Shown piece by piece: positions 1 to 7,782 of a stretch of DNA of 47,831 nucleotides. Source of the DNA: Clostridiaceae bacterium (GTDB taxonomy: Bacteria > Bacillota > Clostridia > Oscillospirales > Acutalibacteraceae); the NCBI GenBank assembly GCA_030530095.1, contig JAUMVO010000013.1, positions 1 through 47,831 on the forward strand, read 5' to 3'. Below the pieces are notes generated by a model. The model saw nothing but the letters and a program-made list of their open reading frames with translations, did no database searches and had not been told where the DNA came from. Each line of letters starts with the position of its first letter. The first letter of the stretch is position 1. The position numbers and the translations under genes are program-made.

Positions 1-1304
1 ATCATTCTTTCAAAGCCTAAGCCGAAGCCGCCGTGAGGCACGCTGCCGTATTTGCGAAGGTCAAGATAATCGCCGTAGTTGTCGAGGTTCATACCTCTCT
101 CCTTCATAGCGGCGATAAGCTTGTCGTAGTCGGCTTCTCTCTCGGAGCCGCCTATGATTTCACCTACGCCGGGAACAAGCAGGTCGGTTGCGGCAACGGT
201 CTTGCCGTCAGGATTCTGTTTCATATAGAAGGACTTGATTTCCTTAGGATAGTTAATGAGGAAAACGGGCTTCTTATATACCTGCTCGGTGATATATCTC
301 TCGTGCTCGCTCTTGAGGTCGCAGCCCCACTCAACGGGATATTCGAACTCAACGCCCGAAGACTTGAGAATATCAATAGCCTTGGTATAGTCAACTATCT
401 CAAACTCGTTATTGAGAACGTTGTTAAGCTTGTCGGTAAGTCCCTTTTCAAAACGCTCCTCAAAGAACTTAAGCTCGTCGGGACATTTGTCCATATAGTC
501 CTTGATTATATACTTTATCATTTCCTCCGCAAGCTCGATTACGTCGGGAAGCTCGGCAAACGCAACCTCGGGTTCAACGTGCCAGAATTCCGAAACGTGC
601 CTGAGCGTGTTGCTGTTTTCTGCTCTGAACGAGGGACCGAAGGTATAAATCTTACCCATAGCCATTGCGGCGGTCTCGCCCTCAAGCTGACCGGAAACGC
701 TTAAGCCTGCCTTCTTGCCGAAGAAATCGTTTGCGTAGTATTCTTCTTCAGACTTGTACTTATCGGAATAGCCGATTGTCGTTACCTGGAACATCTCGCC
801 CGCGCCCTCACAGTCCGAGCCTGTGATAAGGGGAGTGTTGACGTAAACAAAGCCCTTTTCCTGGAAGAAGCGGTGAATTGCCGCAGCCATAACCGAGCGT
901 ACTCTGAACACTGCGTTGAAGGTGTTTGTACGAACTCTTATGTGGGGCATTTCACGAAGTGTTTCAAGCTTCTGGAACTTTTTCTGAAGCGGATAGTCGG
1001 CAGGGCAGGTGCCCAGAACAACGATTTCGCTCGCATTGATTTCGGGTGTGCCGTTGTTCATATTCTCAACTACCGTTCCCGTAACCTTAAGCGAAGCGCC
1101 GAGCTTTGCGGCTTCTTCGGGAAGAATGCTGCCCGCGTTCTTATCTATAACTATCTGTAAGTGGTTAAGCGTTGTTCCGTCGTTAAGCGCCAAAAATGCA
1201 ACGTTCTTTGAATCTCTTGCCGTACGAACCCAGCCGCATACGGTAACTTCCTTACCGATAAAATCCTTTTCTGCAAAAATGTCTCTGATGTCTGTGTGTT
1301 TCAT
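1..1304 (-). CDS. asnS: Asparaginyl-tRNA synthetase (3' end beyond window)
   Basis: Class II aminoacyl-tRNA synthetase that charges tRNA-Asn in the cytoplasm. Reverse translation gives about 434 residues starting MKHTDIRDIFAEKDFIG. An N-terminal OB-fold anticodon-binding domain (about residues 1-110, containing VTVCGWVRTARDSKNVAF) is followed by the class II core. Motif 2 reads FGPSFRAENSNT, and the motif 3 region GGFGLGFERM is the last thing before the window edge, so only about 30 C-terminal residues are missing. The start at 1304 has an AAGGGTG ribosome binding site. The gene lies behind a T-box leader, so it is expected to be induced by uncharged tRNA-Asn. AspRS was considered, but the fold order and motif wording fit AsnRS, and the candidate specifier codon AAC agrees. 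Confidence 0.95.
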   Translation of the reverse strand, partial: MKHTDIRDIFAEKDFIGKEVTVCGWVRTARDSKNVAFLALNDGTTLNHLQIVIDKNAGSILPEEAAKLGASLKVTGTVVENMNNGTPEINASEIVVLGTCPADYPLQKKFQKLETLREMPHIRVRTNTFNAVFRVRSVMAAAIHRFFQEKGFVYVNTPLITGSDCEGAGEMFQVTTIGYSDKYKSEEEYYANDFFGKKAGLSVSGQLEGETAAMAMGKIYTFGPSFRAENSNTLRHVSEFWHVEPEVAFAELPDVIELAEEMIKYIIKDYMDKCPDELKFFEERFEKGLTDKLNNVLNNEFEIVDYTKAIDILKSSGVEFEYPVEWGCDLKSEHERYITEQVYKKPVFLINYPKEIKSFYMKQNPDGKTVAATDLLVPGVGEIIGGSEREADYDKLIAAMKERGMNLDNYGDYLDLRKYGSVPHGGFGLGFERM

Positions 1305-1587
1305 TTTAATCACCCTTCAAATAAAAAAATAACAGCTGACCGTCCTAAAACGAATAGGACGAGCAACTGTAACCCGCGGTACCACCTATATTGCCTTTTG
1401 CAAGGCCGCCTCACAGCTTCATTCAAAGCCTGTTGATATAACGGTCAACTCCGACTCACCTAATAACGAAACGCTTTCAGCTCGCAGCTCGTGGGTGTTC
1501 TTCGCACGGAGGTTGTTACGGCATCTCAGCATCGCCGCTCTCTTTGAACACTTTTCCGCGGTACTTTTCCCAGTCAAAGCTTTTATT
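1305..1587 (-). promoter_or_regulatory. T-box leader of asnS
   Basis: The 5' untranslated region of asnS carries the T-box antiterminator signature AGGTGGTACCGCG (minus strand, 1387-1375). It is followed by an intrinsic terminator (1370-1323) immediately upstream of the gene. Further upstream, the AGAGAG motif and a large folded region fit T-box Stem I. An AAC triplet at 1499-1497, followed by a purine, is a candidate specifier codon for asparagine. T-boxes read the charging state of the matching tRNA and allow transcription to continue when it is uncharged. The antiterminator is seen directly. The exact Stem I pairing and specifier assignment are inferred. Confidence 0.9.
1323..1370 (-). terminator. 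T-box regulatory terminator of asnS
   Basis: On the minus strand CGTCCTA and TAGGACG form a seven-pair stem. An imperfect outer extension runs from ACAGTTG to CAGCTGT, followed by ATTTTTTTAT. The left arm overlaps the sequence downstream of the T-box motif, as needed for mutually exclusive terminator and antiterminator folds. Confidence 0.85.
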
Positions 1588-1593
1588 TGCTAT

Positions 1594-1622
1594 ATTATAT
1601 TCCCCGTAAATACCGTTGTCAA
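1594..1622 (-). promoter_or_regulatory. Promoter of asnS leader
   Basis: Perfect consensus -35 TTGACA (1622-1617), a 17-base spacer and perfect -10 TATAAT (1599-1594) on the minus strand. Predicted transcription start is near 1587, giving a leader of about 280 bases. Confidence 0.9.
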
Positions 1623-1689
1623 GAATTTTTTTGCGAAAAAACAAGGCTTTGAAACTGATCAAAATGAGGATATTCTGTCGAAAATGGTA

Positions 1690-1717
1690 TTGACTATTAC
1701 AGTAAATAATATATAAT
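1690..1717 (+). promoter_or_regulatory. Promoter of polysaccharide deacetylase gene
   Basis: TTGACT (1690-1695), 16-base spacer, TATAAT (1712-1717). It is followed within 10 bases by the AGGAG ribosome binding site of the next gene, so the untranslated leader is very short. It is divergent from the asnS promoter. Confidence 0.8.
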
Positions 1718-1736
1718 CTACGTAGGAGATGTTGAT

Positions 1737-2765
1737 ATGAGTTCGAAGAAGAAAAACACAGGATTAAAGGTAGCCATCGTGATACTGTCGTTGCTGATTG
1801 TCGCGGTGTCCGCCTTTGCTGTTTACATTTATATGAGCAACCGTACAATATCTCAACGCTCCGCTGAAATAGAGAGCAATCTCAACGATGCCAACGGTGT
1901 AATTGACAAGTATGAAAACGAGCTTTCACAGAAGCAGGAGGAGGCTGAGTCGTACAGCCGTATTGTTGACGAGCAGAGCTCGGCGTTTGAAAGTGAGAAA
2001 AACGAGCTTAACGAAAAAATCTCCGAGCTTAACAAGCAGATTGCACTCAAGCGTCAGCGCGAGGCTGCAGCAGCTGCAGCAGCCGCGGCAGCGGCGGCAA
2101 ATGCAGGCGGAGTACCCGCCGCGCAACCCGCTCCGACCGGGGGCAAGACGATTTACCTGACCTTTGACGACGGCCCGTCGCCCAACACTCCGAGAATTCT
2201 GGACATACTTGACCGGTACGGAGTTAAGGCGACGTTTTTTGTAATTAATACCAAATACAACGGATACATGAGTGATATAGTCAACAGGGGACACGCGATA
2301 GCGCTTCATTCATATACCCATAATTATTCCAGAATATACTCTTCGGATGAAGCGTATTATAACGACCTTAATGCCATTTCGGACGTTGTTTTCAATCAGA
2401 CGGGCGTGCGAACCAATATAATCCGTTTCCCGGGTGGCAGCAGTAACACCGTCAGCCGCAAGTATTGTTCGGGCATTATGTCAAGAATAACCAAGGGAGT
2501 GCAGGATGCGGGCTATCAGTACTACGACTGGAACTGTTCGTCTCAGGATGCGACGGGAAACAATGTACCCGTTGAGACAATTGTGGCCTCGTGCAGGAAG
2601 GTACCGTCGTCAAATACGGTTATAGTTCTTATGCACGACACTGGCGCCAAGGGCACTACCGTCGAGGCGCTGCCGCAGGTTATTGAGTACTACCGCAGCT
2701 GCGGCTACGGCTTTGCTGCTATAAGCTCGTCAACTCCGCCCGTGCACCATAAGGTTAACAATTAG
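1737..2765 (+). CDS. Membrane-anchored polysaccharide deacetylase (CE4)
   Basis: Predicted peptidoglycan or polysaccharide N-deacetylase acting outside the membrane. Residues 9-33 form a membrane anchor, residues 40-110 are a charged heptad-like coiled coil, and residues 110-121 are an almost pure alanine run before a Pro/Ala linker. The NodB domain starts near 137. It has motif 1 TFDDGPS (142-148, catalytic and metal-binding Asp), motif 2 HSYTH (191-195, metal His pair), motif 3 RFPGGSS, a DWN motif and motif 5 LMHD. All CE4 key residues are present. The coiled coil may set the distance from the membrane or mediate dimerisation (inferred). The ATG at 1737 has AGGAG nine bases upstream. It appears to be a single-gene unit. 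Confidence 0.9.
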   Translation: MSSKKKNTGLKVAIVILSLLIVAVSAFAVYIYMSNRTISQRSAEIESNLNDANGVIDKYENELSQKQEEAESYSRIVDEQSSAFESEKNELNEKISELNKQIALKRQREAAAAAAAAAAAANAGGVPAAQPAPTGGKTIYLTFDDGPSPNTPRILDILDRYGVKATFFVINTKYNGYMSDIVNRGHAIALHSYTHNYSRIYSSDEAYYNDLNAISDVVFNQTGVRTNIIRFPGGSSNTVSRKYCSGIMSRITKGVQDAGYQYYDWNCSSQDATGNNVPVETIVASCRKVPSSNTVIVLMHDTGAKGTTVEALPQVIEYYRSCGYGFAAISSSTPPVHHKVNN

Positions 2766-2896
2766 CTTTTGTGAATTATTAATACTTTTTTCACGCTGTT
2801 ATTGTTAATTTGCACAAACAATGACTGTTTGGTTCTGAATAGTTTGGAATTACCACCGAATTTTCCCCAAAACCACCATATATCGTGTCAAATTTG

Positions 2897-2924
2897 TTGA
2901 CGAGGACAAGATTTGTGGTATAAT
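2897..2924 (+). promoter_or_regulatory. Promoter of HPr gene
   Basis: TTGACG (2897-2902), 16-base spacer, TATAAT (2919-2924). It lies about 60 bases upstream of the HPr start in a gene-free stretch (2766-2986) where I see no other clear signal. Confidence 0.8.
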
Positions 2925-2986
2925 ATGTTAATGAAAAAAGACATTTTCCAATGTTTTCGATATTATAGATGGGGAGATAATTATCT

Positions 2987-3253
2987 ATGTATACTAAAGA
3001 CGTTCTCGTTCAGAATCAGGTTGGACTTCATGCCCGTCCGGCAACCTTCTTCATCCAGAAGGCTAACGAATTCAAGTCTTCTATCTGGGTTGAAAAGGAA
3101 GAGAGAAGAGTTAACGCCAAGAGCCTTTTAGGCGTTCTTTCGCTTGGTATTATGGGCGGAACTCAGATTCGCATTATCGCTGGCGGCCCCGATGAAGAGC
3201 AGGCTGTTGAGGAGCTTGTTAAGCTCGTTGATTCCGGCTTCGCTGAGGATTAA
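2987..3253 (+). CDS. ptsH: Phosphocarrier protein HPr
   Basis: 88-residue HPr that relays phosphate from enzyme I to sugar-specific EII proteins of the phosphotransferase system. The active histidine is His15 in LHARPA. The regulatory serine is Ser46 in NAKSLLGVLSLG, the site of HPr kinase in Gram-positive carbon catabolite repression. Having both separates it from Crh, which lacks the histidine. The ribosome binding site GGGGAG lies about 10 bases before ATG. It stands alone, with its own promoter and a strong terminator, and no ptsI is visible nearby. Confidence 0.93.
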   Translation: MYTKDVLVQNQVGLHARPATFFIQKANEFKSSIWVEKEERRVNAKSLLGVLSLGIMGGTQIRIIAGGPDEEQAVEELVKLVDSGFAED

Positions 3254-3276
3254 TCAAATAGTAAACTGAACATAGG

Positions 3277-3306
3277 GACGCACTGAATATCTTCGGTGTG
3301 TCTTTT
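3277..3306 (+). terminator. Terminator after HPr gene
   Basis: An 11-pair stem GACGCACTGAA / TTCGGTGTGTC (with G-U pairs) closes a TATC loop and is followed by five T. It ends the HPr transcript and isolates the folded element that follows. Confidence 0.88.
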
Positions 3307-3316
3307 TGTTGTTTAG

Positions 3317-3591
3317 GGGCAAGAGCTGACGAATCCGAAACGCTGAAAATGCGCTATTTAAGCGAACTTTGGCGTTTTTGATTTTGAAAGGCGTCAGCCT
3401 TCCTGCAATCTCAAGCCGCCAAATTTCATCTTAAAGTATCTGCATTTTCAGTGCTATGCAGTTTTCATTAAGTAGATTTGGCTTTAGATGCGGCGAAAAG
3501 CGCAGGAATATGCGATATTCCGAGCATTTTTAACAATATATAATGGCAAATATGCTAATGAAAACCGATTCTGATTCGTCAGATCTCGCCC
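3317..3591. other. Folded intergenic element with terminal inverted repeats
   Basis: This 275-base stretch between the HPr terminator and uvrC has no convincing gene. Its ends, 3317-3342 and 3566-3591, are imperfect inverted repeats (22 of 26 matching) sharing the core CTGACGAATC. Inside are a hairpin AAGGC-GTCA-GCCTT (3388-3401), CTGCAT/ATGCAG (3440-3461) and GGAATAT-GCG-ATATTCC (3505-3521). The segment CGCCAAAT at 3417-3424 can pair either with TTTGGCG at 3368-3374 or with ATTTGGC at 3476-3482. The uvrC ribosome binding site begins at 3592, one base after the right repeat. It could be a structured leader RNA or a MITE-like repeat. I do not recognise a known family. Confidence 0.6.
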
Positions 3592-3606
3592 AAAGGAGGT
3601 GCTGTT

Positions 3607-5439
3607 GTGAACGAAAAACTGAAAGAGCTCAGGAAAAAGGCTATGAGCCTTCCGCTTCTGCCCGGTGTATATATAATGAAGGACAAAACGGACAAAATTA
3701 TTTATATCGGCAAGGCTAAGAAGCTTAAGAACCGCGTCAGTCAGTATTTCGGCTCTCAGAACACGCATACTCCGAAGGTTCTGAAAATGGTTGAAAACGT
3801 CGATCATTTTGACTATATAGTTACCGATTCGGAATTTGAAGCGCTGGTGCTTGAGTGCAGCCTTATCAAGCAGAATATGCCCAAGTACAATATTCTCTTA
3901 AAGGATGACAAGGGCTACAGCTATATACGCGTTTCTGGCGATAAGTATAAGAAAATCGAAGCCGTCTTGCAGAGATATGATGACGGCGCAGAGTATATAG
4001 GCCCGTATCTGAGCTCCTTTGCAGTCAAGCAGTCGGTTGACGCGGCGAACAAGATTTTTAGGCTTTATGACTGTAACAGAAGCTTCCCGCGTGATATCAG
4101 AAGGGCAAGACCGTGTCTTAATTACTATATCAATCAGTGCTGCGGCGTATGCACGGGCAAGATAAGCGAAACGGAATATGCCGAGAGCTTTGAGCAGGCT
4201 ATGCGCTTTCTCAGAGGTGAAGCCGACAACGTTGTCAAAGAACTGCGCACACAGATGGACGAAGCGTCGGAAAACCTTGAATATGAGAAGGCAGCGCGGC
4301 TTCGTGATAAGATAAACTCGATACAGAGGATGAAGGATAAGCAGAAGGTAATCTACAAGAACGTAGACGAGCAGGACGTCTTTGCGACCGCCGAGCACGA
4401 CGATACGGTTTGCCTCGCAATCCTGCGCTTTTCCGACGGCAGGCTCTACGACAGTGAGCATTTCTTCTTTGAATCAAATGAGCAGAGCGACGAGGCGGCG
4501 CGCTTTAACTATATTACCTCGTATTATTCTATGAGAGACAATGTCCCGAAGCAGATAACCCTTGACGGTGAAGTTGAGGATACCGAGCTTCTTTCACAAT
4601 GGCTTACCGAAAAGAGGGGCAAAAAGGTAAATATCGTTGTTCCTCAGCGCGGAGAGCAGGCTGCGCTTGTAAATATGTGCCGTGAAAACGCGCTGGACAA
4701 GCTTGCAATTTATAAGGGTAAGAGCTCAAAGACCGTTGCGGTGCTTGAAGAACTCAGGGAGCTTCTCGGTCTTAAAAACAGCCCCGATTATATTGAGTCC
4801 TACGATATTTCACACACCGCGGGCTCGGATTCCGTCGGCGGTATGGTAGTCTTTAAGGACGGAAAGCCCTATAAAAGCGCCTATAAACGCTTTGCGATAA
4901 AGGGCTTCTCAAATGACGATTACGGCTCAATGAACGAGGTGCTTGACCGTCGTTTCAGTGAATATGAAAAGCATAAGGGCGAGGGCGAGGGATTCGGCAG
5001 ACTGCCAGATCTGATTCTGCTTGACGGCGGCGTAGGTCAGGTTAATGCGGTACTTCCGCTGTGGCAGAAATACAATCTCGACATACCCGTTTTCGGTATG
5101 GTGAAGGATTCAAAGCACCGCACCCGCGCAATAGCCGCAAACGGCGGCGAGATAGCAATTAATTCAAAGCGCCAGGTGTTCACCTTTATTTCGTCAGTTC
5201 AGGACGAGGTGCACCGTTATTCGATAGCTTATCACCATAAAAAGCATGCAAAGAGCAATCTTTCTCTGTCGCTTACCAAGATTGAAGGTATAGGCGAGAA
5301 AAAGGCAAAAGCGCTTCTGCGACACTTCAAAACTATAAAGGCGATTAAGGAAGCCGACGTTAAAGAACTTCAGAACGCTGAAGGTATCAGCGAGGCGCTT
5401 GCGCAAAAAATTTACTACTATTACAGAACGGATGATTGA
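3607..5439 (+). CDS. uvrC: UvrABC excinuclease subunit C
   Basis: Nuclease subunit of nucleotide excision repair that makes both incisions around UvrB-bound damage. The 610-residue length is normal for the family. The N-terminal GIY-YIG nuclease (about 16-95) shows LPGVYIMKD and IIYIGKAKKLKNRV. A UVR motif that contacts UvrB lies near 203-238. The RNase H-like 5' nuclease domain contains YIESYDISHTAGSDSVGGMV and LILLDGGVGQV. Helix-hairpin-helix repeats (about 555-610) end the protein. The start is GTG at 3607, supported by AAAGGAGG eight bases upstream. It leads a run of genes that continues with the HAD phosphatase one base after its stop. Confidence 0.96.
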   Translation: MNEKLKELRKKAMSLPLLPGVYIMKDKTDKIIYIGKAKKLKNRVSQYFGSQNTHTPKVLKMVENVDHFDYIVTDSEFEALVLECSLIKQNMPKYNILLKDDKGYSYIRVSGDKYKKIEAVLQRYDDGAEYIGPYLSSFAVKQSVDAANKIFRLYDCNRSFPRDIRRARPCLNYYINQCCGVCTGKISETEYAESFEQAMRFLRGEADNVVKELRTQMDEASENLEYEKAARLRDKINSIQRMKDKQKVIYKNVDEQDVFATAEHDDTVCLAILRFSDGRLYDSEHFFFESNEQSDEAARFNYITSYYSMRDNVPKQITLDGEVEDTELLSQWLTEKRGKKVNIVVPQRGEQAALVNMCRENALDKLAIYKGKSSKTVAVLEELRELLGLKNSPDYIESYDISHTAGSDSVGGMVVFKDGKPYKSAYKRFAIKGFSNDDYGSMNEVLDRRFSEYEKHKGEGEGFGRLPDLILLDGGVGQVNAVLPLWQKYNLDIPVFGMVKDSKHRTRAIAANGGEIAINSKRQVFTFISSVQDEVHRYSIAYHHKKHAKSNLSLSLTKIEGIGEKKAKALLRHFKTIKAIKEADVKELQNAEGISEALAQKIYYYYRTDD

Positions 5440-5440
5440 A

Positions 5441-6085
5441 ATGAGTTATAAAGCGGTAATATTTGATCTGGACGGCACTCTGCTGAACACGATTGACGAT
5501 CTGACGGACAGTACAAACTATGCACTTAATGAATGCGGCTTTCCGACGAGAAAGCTAAGCGAAATACGCCGCTTTGTCGGCGACGGTATGCCGTTGCTTA
5601 TAAAAAGAGCGCTCCCCGAAAGTGCGGGCGAGGACGATTATAACAAGTGTTTTGAGCTTTTCTGTGAGCACTATAAAAACAATATGGCAAATAAGACCGC
5701 GCCTTATGACGGCGTATGCGACGTGCTTGAAAATCTGCACGGCAGGGGAATAAAGACTGCGATTGTTACCAATAAGGGCGATTTTGCCGCGCAGAAGCTC
5801 TGCAGGGAAACGTTCGGCGACAGCGTTGATACGGTTGTCGGCGGCAGTCCCGAGCTTCCGAAAAAGCCTGCTCCCGACGGTGTTTATATAGCTCTTGAAA
5901 GGCTCGGTGTTGATAAAAGCGAAGCAGTATTTGTGGGCGACAGTCAGGTTGATTATATGACCGCAAAGAATGCAGGACTTGACTGTATCAGTGTGCTCTG
6001 GGGCTTCCGTGAGCGCGACGAGCTTGAAAAAATCGGCGCAGATTGCTTCTGCACGAAGGTTTCAGAGCTTGAAAAAATGATTTAA
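5441..6085 (+). CDS. HAD-superfamily phosphatase, phosphoglycolate phosphatase type
   Basis: 214-residue cytoplasmic HAD hydrolase with cap type C1. Motif I is FDLDGTLLNT (Asp9 nucleophile, Asp11 acid/base), motif II is IVTNKG, motif III is the lysine in KKPAPDGVY, and motif IV is FVGDSQVDY. The organisation matches the Gph/PpaX group, which acts on phosphoglycolate or pyrophosphate. The actual substrate cannot be told from sequence. I chose the ATG at 5441, directly after the uvrC stop, because an upstream in-frame start would lie deep within uvrC. Translation is likely coupled to uvrC. Confidence 0.85.
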   Translation: MSYKAVIFDLDGTLLNTIDDLTDSTNYALNECGFPTRKLSEIRRFVGDGMPLLIKRALPESAGEDDYNKCFELFCEHYKNNMANKTAPYDGVCDVLENLHGRGIKTAIVTNKGDFAAQKLCRETFGDSVDTVVGGSPELPKKPAPDGVYIALERLGVDKSEAVFVGDSQVDYMTAKNAGLDCISVLWGFRERDELEKIGADCFCTKVSELEKMI

Positions 6086-6099
6086 TTTTCAAAAAACTA

Positions 6100-6128
6100 T
6101 TGACATTTTCGCTAAAAAATAAGAAAAT
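6100..6128 (+). promoter_or_regulatory. Possible promoter upstream of rsmD
   Basis: A perfect TTGACA at 6100-6105 is followed after 17 bases only by the weak -10 GAAAAT. The surrounding 60 bases are very AT-rich. This could give rsmD and the following genes their own transcript. Confidence 0.4.
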
Positions 6129-6161
6129 AATATAGTTATATAGTATATTGGGGTAATAGGT

Positions 6162-6701
6162 ATGCGTGTAATTACCGGCTCTGCAAGAGGCAGACGACTT
6201 AAAACTCTCGAGGGCGACGATATAGTAAGACCGACTACCGACAGAGTAAAAGAAGCTATGTTCTCAATAATTCAGTTCGAGCTTCAGAACGCTGCGGTGC
6301 TTGATTTGTTTGCCGGCTCCGGTCAGCTCGGTATTGAGGCACTGTCCCGCGGCGCTGCGAGCTGTGTGTTCGTTGATAAAAACAAGGATGCCTACGAAAC
6401 CGTAAGAGAGAATCTTGCCGTAACCGGTCTGGATTCAAAGGCGACTGTAATGAATGCCGACAGCATAACCTATATTCGCAATTCGCGTCTTAAGTTTGAT
6501 ATAGTTATTCTTGACCCGCCGTACAACAAGGGCATAATTGATGAGGTTTTACCGAGCGTTGCCGCCTGTTGTAACGATAATGCAACAATTATCTGCGAGA
6601 GTGAGTTCGGCGAGGGCCTTCCCGATGAAGCGGGAGATTTTGTAAAGCATAAAGAGTATAAGTACTCCAAGATAAAGCTTACAACCTATAAGCACAGGTG
6701 A
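6162..6701 (+). CDS. rsmD: 16S rRNA (guanine966-N2)-methyltransferase RsmD
   Basis: 179-residue class I SAM methyltransferase that modifies G966 of 16S rRNA in assembled 30S particles. It opens with the family signature RVITGSARGRRLKT and RPTTDRVKEAMFSII. The SAM-binding motif is VLDLFAGSGQLGIEALSRGA, and the amino-methylase catalytic motif is LDPPYNKG, as expected for an N2-guanine enzyme. It lies four bases ahead of coaD, the very common rsmD-coaD pair in Bacillota. Confidence 0.94.
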   Translation: MRVITGSARGRRLKTLEGDDIVRPTTDRVKEAMFSIIQFELQNAAVLDLFAGSGQLGIEALSRGAASCVFVDKNKDAYETVRENLAVTGLDSKATVMNADSITYIRNSRLKFDIVILDPPYNKGIIDEVLPSVAACCNDNATIICESEFGEGLPDEAGDFVKHKEYKYSKIKLTTYKHR

Positions 6702-6705
6702 GATT

Positions 6706-7197
6706 ATGAGAACAGTTATTTGTCCCGGATCCTTCGATCCCATCACCTTGGGCCATCTCGACATCATAACCCGAAGCGCCAAGATGTTTGACCGGGTTAT
6801 CGTGCTCGTAATGACCAATCACTTAAAAAAGAATACCTATTCCTTTACTGCCGACGAGCGCGTCGATATGATTAAGCGCTGTATAGGTCAGCTTGACAAT
6901 GTTGAGGTTGATACCTATGACGGACTGCTTATGGATTACGCGAGGCAGAAGGGCGCGATAGCCATTGTCAAGGGTTTGCGTGCGGTTTCGGACTTTGAGT
7001 ACGAGTTCCAGCAGGCGCTTATCAACAAGGAACTCAATCAGGAAGTTGACACGGTGTTTGTTACAACGAGAGCCGAAAATATGTATCTCAGCTCAAGCGT
7101 TGTTAAACATATTTGCAGCTTAGGCGCGGACATTTCAAAATTCGTTCCGCCCGAGGTCTGCGAGGACATTACCAAAAGAATCAAAAGAGGTGTTTGA
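6706..7197 (+). CDS. coaD: Phosphopantetheine adenylyltransferase
   Basis: Penultimate enzyme of coenzyme A synthesis: 4'-phosphopantetheine plus ATP gives dephospho-CoA. The 163-residue length is typical. The nucleotidyltransferase signature is CPGSFDPITLGHLD, with the TLGH form of HxGH. The downstream ATP-binding signature is YLSSSVVK. KGLRAVSDFEYEFQQALIN is strongly family-specific. It is separated from rsmD by four bases and followed two bases later by the coiled-coil gene, indicating one operon. Confidence 0.96.
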   Translation: MRTVICPGSFDPITLGHLDIITRSAKMFDRVIVLVMTNHLKKNTYSFTADERVDMIKRCIGQLDNVEVDTYDGLLMDYARQKGAIAIVKGLRAVSDFEYEFQQALINKELNQEVDTVFVTTRAENMYLSSSVVKHICSLGADISKFVPPEVCEDITKRIKRGV

Positions 7198-7199
7198 AA

Positions 7200-7730
7200 A
7201 TGAGTATAGAAACCTTACTTGAGAATATTGAGGATATTCTTGAAACCAGTAAAAACGCTCCGTTCTCATCGAAGCTTGCAGTTGACGGCGACGAGATTAA
7301 GAGAATAATCGAGGACATCCGTCTCAATATGCCCGATGAGCTTATGAAGGCCAGAAAGATTGCCTCCGAGCGTAAGGAAATTCTTGATGCGGCTCAGGTT
7401 ACTGCCGACGGTGTTATTGCCGATGCGCATAAGCAGGCTGAGGACATCGTTTCCGAGCACGAAATCACCAAGCTCGCCGAGAACAATGCAAACGAGATTC
7501 TTCAGGAAGCCCGTACTCAGGCTACCGAGATTATCGAGCAGGCCAGAGAGACCGCTGCCGACCTTTCCGAACAGGCTCAGAAGTGGTCGACGGACCTTCG
7601 CAGAAGCGCAGGCGAGTATGTTGAAAACATCGTTGCCACCGCTGATGAAGCTCTTACGGCTTCCGTAAATGAAATCCGTAAGGCGAGAATGTCCTTAAGA
7701 AACGCATCTTCACAGAACAAGACCGAATAA
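7200..7730 (+). CDS. Coiled-coil protein of the ATPase subunit-H-like type
   Basis: 176 residues, almost entirely alpha-helical with long heptad stretches (about residues 50-150) rich in Ala, Glu and Gln. It has no signal peptide, membrane segment or catalytic motif. Proteins like this commonly follow coaD in Clostridia and are annotated loosely as V-type ATPase subunit H/E-like or DivIVA-like. Neither name establishes function, and no ATPase genes are nearby. The start at 7200 is chosen for its AAGAGGTG ribosome binding site. An in-frame start further upstream would overlap coaD extensively. Confidence 0.75.
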   Translation: MSIETLLENIEDILETSKNAPFSSKLAVDGDEIKRIIEDIRLNMPDELMKARKIASERKEILDAAQVTADGVIADAHKQAEDIVSEHEITKLAENNANEILQEARTQATEIIEQARETAADLSEQAQKWSTDLRRSAGEYVENIVATADEALTASVNEIRKARMSLRNASSQNKTE

Positions 7731-7741
7731 TGAATTAACAA

Positions 7742-7776
7742 TCACCTCGTCGCATATACATTTGTGTACGAGGTGA
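7742..7776 (+). promoter_or_regulatory. Hairpin covering the ribosome binding site of the next gene
   Basis: TCACCTCGT (7742-7750) pairs perfectly with ACGAGGTGA (7768-7776). The GAGGTG ribosome binding site of the gene at 7783 lies wholly in the right arm, seven bases before its ATG. There is no U-tract, so this is not a terminator. It could restrain translation. Confidence 0.7.
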
Positions 7777-7782
7777 ATTTAT

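Noticed and set aside
33-1332. Plus-strand open frames opposite asnS
   Set aside because: The minus strand encodes a complete AsnRS domain sequence throughout. The plus-strand frames are shadows.
3484-3807. Minus-strand open frame across the folded element into uvrC
   Set aside because: It overlaps the well-supported uvrC 5' end and has no binding site. Composition looks like a shadow of the real gene.
7200-7730. Assignment of the coiled-coil protein as a true V-type ATPase subunit
   Set aside because: No other ATPase subunit genes are nearby, and the similarity is only that of generic Ala/Glu coiled coils.
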